Origin: Gemmatimonadota bacterium
GTDB taxonomy: Bacteria > Gemmatimonadota > Gemmatimonadetes > Gemmatimonadales > GWC2-71-9
Direction of reading: 5' to 3'
Assembly: GCA_029862925.1 (NCBI GenBank)
Contig: JAOTWJ010000006.1
Coordinates: 1-57,895 of the forward strand
Length of the DNA: 57,895 nt
Shown: positions 53,306 to 57,895 of the stretch, piece by piece
Layout: each line of letters begins with the position of its first letter
Position numbering within the stretch: the first letter of the stretch is position 1
Program-made: the position numbers and the translations under genes
Notes under the pieces: generated by a model
What the model saw: the letters and a program-made list of their open reading frames with translations, nothing else
Told to the model about the DNA's origin: nothing
Databases searched by the model: none

Positions 53306-54505
53306 ATGCATGCCGGCGTTCAGACGCGCCTCACGCAGGAGCTGGAGCAGTTCAAGCGCGACGGCGTCTACAAGCGCCTGAACCACCTCGACTCGCCGCA
53401 GGCCCCGCGCGTCACGATGGAGGGACGCGGGGAGGTCGTCATCCTCTCGAGCAACAACTACGTGGGCCTGTCCAACACGCCCGAGGTGGTGGCCGCGGGG
53501 AAGGCCGCGCTGGACCGCTACGGCGCCGGCACGGCGAGCGTGCGGTTCATCTGCGGCACGTTCACGATCCATCGCGACCTCGAGGCCGCGCTCGCCCGCT
53601 TCGTCGGCACCGAGGCCTCGCTGTCGTACGTGTCCTGCTGGAACGCCAACGAGGGCCTGTTCGCCACCCTGCTGAACGACCAGGACATCGTCATCTCCGA
53701 TCAGCTGAACCATGCATCCATCATCGACGGCATCCGCCTGGCCAAGGTGATCGGGAAGTGCGACACCGCGGTTTACAAGCACAGCGACATGGCCGACCTC
53801 GAGGTCAAGCTGCGCGACGCGCGCGAGCATCGCACCCGCCTGGTGGTGACCGACGGTGTTTTCTCGATGGAGGGTGACATCGCCCGGCTGGCGGACATCC
53901 TGGAGCTGGCGCGGCGCTACGACTCCGTGGTGGCCGTGGACGACTCGCACGCCACGGGCGTGCTCGGCGCAACCGGCCGCGGCACGGCCGAACACTGCGG
54001 GGTGCTCGGCGAGGTGGACATCCTCACGTCCACCCTCGGCAAGGCGCTCGGCGGGGCGGCCGGCGGATTCGTGGCGTCGTCCGCCGCCGTTTGCGACTAC
54101 CTCACTCAGCGCGCCCGGCCTCAACTGTTCTCGAATGCGCTCCCCTGCACCGTGGCCGGGAGCGCGCTCGCGGCAGTACGCCACCTGGAAGCCCACCCGG
54201 AGTTGATCACGCGGCTGCACGAGAATGCGCGCTACTTCCGCGAGCAGCTCATCGCGCGAGGCTTCAAGCCGCTGCCGGGCGAGACGCCCATCATCCCCGT
54301 GATTCTGGGGGAGACCGCCAAGGCGATCCAGATGAGCGAGCTCCTGCTGGAGGCCGGCGTGTTCGTGACCGGATTCGGCTACCCGGTGGTGCCGCAGGGC
54401 GAGGCGCGCGTCCGCTGTCAGGTCTCCGCCGCGCATACGCGCGACGATCTGGACCGCGCGCTGGCGGCGTTCACCACGGTGGGGCGGAAGCTCGGCTTGG
54501 TGTGA
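53306..54505 (+). CDS. kbl: Glycine C-acetyltransferase (2-amino-3-ketobutyrate CoA ligase)
   Basis: A 399-aa PLP enzyme of the alpha-oxoamine synthase family. ILSSNNYVGLSNTPEV, GAGTASVRFICGTFTIH, VVTDGVFSMEGD, AVDDSHATGVLG and TSTLGKALGG (PLP lysine Lys246) match Kbl. It cleaves 2-amino-3-ketobutyrate with CoA to glycine and acetyl-CoA, completing the pathway started by tdh. An overlapping alternative ATG lies at 53310 in another frame; ATG 53306 is in frame. Confidence 0.95.
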   Translation: MHAGVQTRLTQELEQFKRDGVYKRLNHLDSPQAPRVTMEGRGEVVILSSNNYVGLSNTPEVVAAGKAALDRYGAGTASVRFICGTFTIHRDLEAALARFVGTEASLSYVSCWNANEGLFATLLNDQDIVISDQLNHASIIDGIRLAKVIGKCDTAVYKHSDMADLEVKLRDAREHRTRLVVTDGVFSMEGDIARLADILELARRYDSVVAVDDSHATGVLGATGRGTAEHCGVLGEVDILTSTLGKALGGAAGGFVASSAAVCDYLTQRARPQLFSNALPCTVAGSALAAVRHLEAHPELITRLHENARYFREQLIARGFKPLPGETPIIPVILGETAKAIQMSELLLEAGVFVTGFGYPVVPQGEARVRCQVSAAHTRDDLDRALAAFTTVGRKLGLV

Positions 54506-54507
54506 GC

Positions 54508-57027
54508 ATGCGCCGCGGCGCCCTCCTGGCGCTCCTCCTCGGTTGCGCCGGCGCCCAGCCGCCGAGCCCGGAGGAGCATCTCGGGTTCCGCCCGGGCGCC
54601 GACTCGCTGCTCGCCGATTGGGCCGAGATCCACGGGTACCTGGGCCGGCTCGCCGCCGCGTCGCCGGTCGTCCGGCTCGACACCATCGGCCGCTCGACGC
54701 TGGGCAAACCGCTGCTGCTGGTGACCCTCGCGAGCGCGCGCAACCAGGGTCGGCTCGACGCCCTGCGGCAGGGGCAGGCACTGCTGGCGGATCCGCGCCG
54801 CATGGACACGGCCACGGCGGACTCCTTGATCCGCAGCCAACCCGCCGTGGTGCTGATCAACAACAACATCCACTCGACCGAGATCGCCTCCAGCCAGATG
54901 CAGCTCGAGCTGGCGTGGCTGCTCGCAACGGATCCCGAGTGGCGCCGTTTCCTCGATAGCGTGGTCGTGCTGATCGTCCCGTCCGCCAACCCCGACGGCC
55001 TCGACACGGTCGTCCACTGGTACCGGCAATACCGCGGCACCCCGTTCGAGGACGGCCCCCTGCCCTGGCTGTACCACCCCTACGCGGGCCACGACAACAA
55101 CCGCGACTGGTTCATGCTCACGCAGGCGGAGACGCAGGCGCTCACCCGCGTGCTGTATCGCGAGTGGTTTCCCGAGGTGGTGTGGGACGTCCATCAGATG
55201 GGGAACCGGGGCGCGCGGCTCTTCGTCCCGCCGTTCAGCGATCCCGTGAACCCCAATCTCGACCCGATGCTCGTGCAGGCGATCAATCTCGCGGGCACGG
55301 CGATGGCCACGGCGGTGCTCGACGCCGGGAAGACCGGGGTCGCGCACCAACAGCGGTTCGATCTCTGGTGGCACGGCGGGTTCCGCACCGTGCCGGCGCG
55401 ACACAACATGGTGGGCATCCTCTCCGAGGCGGCGAGCGCGCGGGTGGCGTCGCCGGCCGCCGTCCCCAGCGACTCGCTGCGCCAGCCCGCGCGGGGGGTC
55501 AACTACCCGGCGCCGTGGCCCGGCGGCCCCTGGCGCCTGCGGGACATCGTCGAGTACGAGCTGCTCGCGGCCCGGGGCCTCCTGCGGCTCGTCGCCTCCC
55601 AGCGGACGGAGTTCGTCGAGCGCTTCGTGACGCTTGGGCGACGCGCGGTCGCCGCCGGCACCACGGACCCACCGGCCGCGTTTCTCCTCCCGCCGGCGCA
55701 GCGGGATCGCGGCGCCGCCGCCCTGCTCGCCAACCTGCTGCTCGCGACCGGGATCGAGATCCAGCGGGCCACCGCCTCGTTCGCTGCCGGCGGCGTGGCG
55801 TATCCGGTGGGGACGCTCATCATCCCGCTGGCGCAACCGTTCCGCGCCCACGTGAAGGACCTGCTCGAACCGCAGCGCTATCCGGACCGCCGCGAGTATC
55901 CCGGCGGTCCGCCCATTCCGCCCTATGACGTGACCGGTTGGACGCTCGGCCTGCAGATGGGAGTCGTGGTCGAGACCGTCGACACGCTGGTCGCGGCCGC
56001 GGCGGAACCGGTGGACACGGTGGTGCCGCTCCCGGGCCGGGTGTTCGGCGCCGGGCCGCAGCTCGTACTCGGCAACCGGGCGAACGCCGAAAGCGGCGCG
56101 ATCGCGGAAGCCCTGGCGGCCGGGGCCCGGGTCTGGCTCGCCGAGCGGCCGCTGGTGATCGCCGGCGGCACGCTGGCGGCGGGAACGGTCATCGTGGACA
56201 GCGCGCCGCCGTCCCTCGAGCGGGCGATCCTGGCCCGTGCGGAACGGGCGGGCTTCGACGTGTGGCGCACCGACGGGCTCACGCCCGCCGGCCGCGTGTA
56301 CCGGCGACTCCCGCGGGTGGCGCTCTACCGGCCGTGGACCGCCAGCATGGACGAGGGCTGGACCCGGTGGGTGCTGGAGCGGTTCGACATCCCGCACCGG
56401 ACCGTCACCGACTCCGTCCTCCGAGCGGGCAACCTGCGGCGGGACTTCGACGTCCTGCTGCTGCCCGATCTCCGCCGCCAGAGCATCGAGGAGGGGCACG
56501 CGGAGGAGGCCGTTCCCCCACGGTTTGCGGGGGGTCTGGGGTCGGCCGGTGTGCGCGCCGTCACGGAATTCGTCGCCGCGGGCGGTACCTTGGTGGCGCT
56601 GGACGGTTCAAGTGATTTCGCGGTCTCGGCCCTTAAGCTCCCTGTTCGCAACGCCCTAGAGAATCAGGGGTCCGAGGCTCAGGGCTCGCGTTTTTCGGCG
56701 CCGGGCTCTATTTTCGGGGTGGTTTTTGCGCCCGGGGCCCTGTGGCTCCGGTCCGGTCTGCCCGATTCGGTGGCCGCGTTCGTGGACGGCCCGCGGGCAT
56801 TCGACGTCGCCCGGCCCGCGCGGGTGGTCGCGCGCTACACCGAGGCGCCGCTGCTGTCCGGCTACGTGCAGGCGCCGGAGCGGGTGGCCGGGCAGCCGGC
56901 AGTGGTGGAGGTGGACGTCGGTCGCGGCAGGGCAGTGCTGATCGGGTTCCGGCCCCAGCATCGGGGGCAGACTCACGCGACCTTCAAACTGCTGTTCAAC
57001 GCGGTCCTGTTCGGGACCGCCCCGTGA
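54508..57027 (+). CDS. M14-family metallopeptidase lipoprotein
   Basis: An 839-aa protein starting three bases after kbl. The signal peptide ends in lipobox L-L-G-C (Cys13). The carboxypeptidase fold has INNNIHSTEIASSQ (zinc ligands His122 and Glu125), then PSANPDGLD, HDNNRDWFM and VVWDVHQMG (third ligand His229). The C-terminal 400 residues are a long accessory region with a glutamine-amidotransferase-like portion, seen in other large secreted M14 proteins. It probably digests peptides outside the cell, supplying amino acids such as threonine to tdh-kbl. Near residue 720 there is a short stretch of odd composition (ENQGSEAQGSRFSAPGSIFG). Confidence 0.88.
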   Translation: MRRGALLALLLGCAGAQPPSPEEHLGFRPGADSLLADWAEIHGYLGRLAAASPVVRLDTIGRSTLGKPLLLVTLASARNQGRLDALRQGQALLADPRRMDTATADSLIRSQPAVVLINNNIHSTEIASSQMQLELAWLLATDPEWRRFLDSVVVLIVPSANPDGLDTVVHWYRQYRGTPFEDGPLPWLYHPYAGHDNNRDWFMLTQAETQALTRVLYREWFPEVVWDVHQMGNRGARLFVPPFSDPVNPNLDPMLVQAINLAGTAMATAVLDAGKTGVAHQQRFDLWWHGGFRTVPARHNMVGILSEAASARVASPAAVPSDSLRQPARGVNYPAPWPGGPWRLRDIVEYELLAARGLLRLVASQRTEFVERFVTLGRRAVAAGTTDPPAAFLLPPAQRDRGAAALLANLLLATGIEIQRATASFAAGGVAYPVGTLIIPLAQPFRAHVKDLLEPQRYPDRREYPGGPPIPPYDVTGWTLGLQMGVVVETVDTLVAAAAEPVDTVVPLPGRVFGAGPQLVLGNRANAESGAIAEALAAGARVWLAERPLVIAGGTLAAGTVIVDSAPPSLERAILARAERAGFDVWRTDGLTPAGRVYRRLPRVALYRPWTASMDEGWTRWVLERFDIPHRTVTDSVLRAGNLRRDFDVLLLPDLRRQSIEEGHAEEAVPPRFAGGLGSAGVRAVTEFVAAGGTLVALDGSSDFAVSALKLPVRNALENQGSEAQGSRFSAPGSIFGVVFAPGALWLRSGLPDSVAAFVDGPRAFDVARPARVVARYTEAPLLSGYVQAPERVAGQPAVVEVDVGRGRAVLIGFRPQHRGQTHATFKLLFNAVLFGTAP

Positions 57028-57080
57028 GCCGGCGCCAGCGGCGGAAGCTCGCGCCCATCTCGCTCGGAGGGGAAGACTGA
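57024..57080 (+). CDS. Possible 18-codon coupling ORF
   Basis: GTG 57024 overlaps the upstream stop (GTGA), and its own stop TGA overlaps ATG 57080 of the barrel gene (TGATG). The product would be MSRRQRRKLAPISLGGED. It contains the GGAGGGG ribosome-binding site of the next gene near its end. Its likely role, if translated, is to carry ribosomes to the next gene. No codon statistics can be drawn from 18 codons. Confidence 0.3.
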   Translation: MSRRQRRKLAPISLGGED

Positions 57081-57760
57081 TGCGGAGACTACCGGGAGTC
57101 CTTCTGGCTGGGGCGCTGCTCGTGGCGGTGACCGTGCCGGCCAGCGCGCAGGATGAGGCGGGCTGGCAGAACATGTGGTTCTGGGGCGTGCACAGCAGTA
57201 TCGGCGCCTACCAGACCGCCACCAGCGGCGGCACCGAGTTCGCGATCGGCGCGGGCGGCCACTGGTTCATCACGGGCAAGCGGGCCGGTCTGTACCTGTC
57301 GTACGACCAGCTCTTCTATCCCAACGGTCCGGCGTCACCCGCCAACGGTCGCATCGCCGACTTCACGTCTGCGACGGGGTTCCGGGACGTGCAGTGGGAC
57401 CAGGGTCGGTACCTCAAGGCCGATCTGGTGGCCATCCCGCTTAAGGGGTACTTGCAGGTGCTCGCAGGCGCGGGGGTGTTGATCCACCAGATCTCCGATC
57501 CGGTGGCGCTCGGCACGTTCGCGACGCCGGAGGACCAGAACTTCTCGCAGTTTCTGGTGGAGGACGCCGCCACGCGGGCGTTCTGGAACCTGATGGTGGG
57601 CTTCCAACTTCGCCTCGGCAGCCAGCTGGCCCTCGCGGGCACGTACGAGTTCATTCCCTCGGCACGGGACTTCCTCATCACTTCCGAGCAGCACGTGCTG
57701 ACCGGGTACCTGCGGGTGGCGTTGGGCAGCCGCCGGGAGGACGTGGGCGGGATCCGCTAG
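57080..57760 (+). CDS. Outer-membrane beta-barrel protein
   Basis: A 226-aa protein with GGAGGGG seven bases before ATG 57080. The signal peptide ends ASA-Q. Strands such as FWGVHSSIGAYQTATSGG, EFAIGAGGHWFITG and GLYLSYDQLFY, then TGYLRVALGSRRED, indicate an outer-membrane barrel of about eight to ten strands. It is the last gene of the tdh-kbl-M14 unit and is followed by a strong hairpin. Substrate unknown. Confidence 0.65.
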   Translation: MRRLPGVLLAGALLVAVTVPASAQDEAGWQNMWFWGVHSSIGAYQTATSGGTEFAIGAGGHWFITGKRAGLYLSYDQLFYPNGPASPANGRIADFTSATGFRDVQWDQGRYLKADLVAIPLKGYLQVLAGAGVLIHQISDPVALGTFATPEDQNFSQFLVEDAATRAFWNLMVGFQLRLGSQLALAGTYEFIPSARDFLITSEQHVLTGYLRVALGSRREDVGGIR

Positions 57761-57783
57761 CTCCGCCTCTGCCCGTCGGACGC

Positions 57784-57821
57784 GTCGCGCCCGGGATCAG
57801 GCCGCTGGTCCCGGGCGCGAC
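57784..57821. terminator. Hairpin terminator, perfect 13-bp stem
   Basis: GTCGCGCCCGGGA, 12-base loop, exact complement, 23 bases after the barrel stop codon. The stop codon of the converging 3-methyladenine glycosylase-like gene lies at the start of the loop, so the hairpin overlaps that gene's 3' end. Confidence 0.7.
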
Positions 57822-57895
57822 GTCCATGGGGACCCCGCGAGGACGAAGCGGAGCGGCCAGTCGGCAGCGCGGGTGATTCCGATGCGGGGGGAGGT
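57797..57895 (-). CDS. C-terminus of a probable 3-methyladenine DNA glycosylase (AAG/MPG family), cut by window edge
   Basis: On the minus strand the frame is open from the window edge to TGA 57799-57797 and encodes 32 residues, beginning TSPRIGITRAADWPLRF and continuing with AGSPWTSRPG. The pattern RIGI-x-RA-x-D-x-P-x-RF-(x)n-SPWVSRP is how MPG-family glycosylases end. The rest of the gene lies outside the window. These enzymes excise alkylated purines. Assigned from 32 residues only. Confidence 0.6.
   Translation of the reverse strand, partial: TSPRIGITRAADWPLRFVLAGSPWTSRPGPAA

Overview
This is a very GC-rich stretch of a Gram-negative (diderm) bacterial chromosome. The best guess is Gemmatimonadota or a close relative. 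That rests on the combination of a GWxTD-domain protein, a TonB-dependent receptor with a carboxypeptidase-regulatory-like domain, kinase-TolB-TPR fusions, many small outer-membrane barrels, WaaA and an Mla lipid transporter. It is inference; no rRNA gene is present to settle it.

Layout. (1) 1-11.3 kb, minus strand: an envelope operon running TonB-dependent receptor, 1378-aa secreted protein with a type-IX/FlgD-like C-terminal domain, PorV-like barrel, small barrel, and two lipoproteins, the last cut by the window edge. Hairpins sit in three of its gaps. (2) 11.7-15.9 kb, plus strand: three overlapping genes (GWxTD/TPR protein, beta-propeller-like protein, DsbA-like thioredoxin). (3) 15.9-21.1 kb: CPBP protease, WaaA and four small outer-membrane barrels. 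(4) 21.1-25.2 kb: atpA-atpG-atpD-atpC with a perfect CRP/FNR-type palindrome upstream. (5) 25.3-30.1 kb: mlaE-mlaF-mlaD-Nudix-AraC-like operon and a sigma-70 factor. (6) 30.2-31.2 kb: seven tRNA genes. (7) 31.4-40.5 kb: two paralogous Ser/Thr kinase-TolB-TPR proteins, a YwiC-like membrane protein, a barrel plus CsgG-like lipoprotein pair, and a stand-alone 63-aa histidine-kinase dimerisation domain with a 95-aa partner. (8) 40.7-48.3 kb: M50 protease, rho-ruvX-mltG, thiE, rlmI, a four-helix-bundle (S23/IVP-type) gene and a methyltransferase-fold protein. (9) 48.4-57.9 kb: cysteine-type formate dehydrogenase, active-site-less SDR, tdh-kbl (threonine to glycine), M14 peptidase lipoprotein, a barrel, and the tail of a probable 3-methyladenine DNA glycosylase gene.

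Most unusual pattern: between about 30.3 and 52.3 kb, short intergenic regions repeatedly carry inverted pairs of degenerate tandem repeats with an 8-base period (unit close to GACGGAAG or GGCGGATG). They lie between tRNA genes, inside the 5' end of ruvX, between the SDR gene and tdh, and as two arms of exactly 6 x 8 bases on either side of the four-helix-bundle gene. A period-7 relative with perfect 27-base arms lies at 15.85 kb. They abut or overlap start and stop codons. I know of no named element that fits, and the copy enclosing a gene looks like a cassette.

Translational coupling through GTGA, ATGA and TGATG overlaps is widespread (atp, mla, rho-ruvX-mltG and others). Functions are assigned from motifs read by eye; no database search was run.
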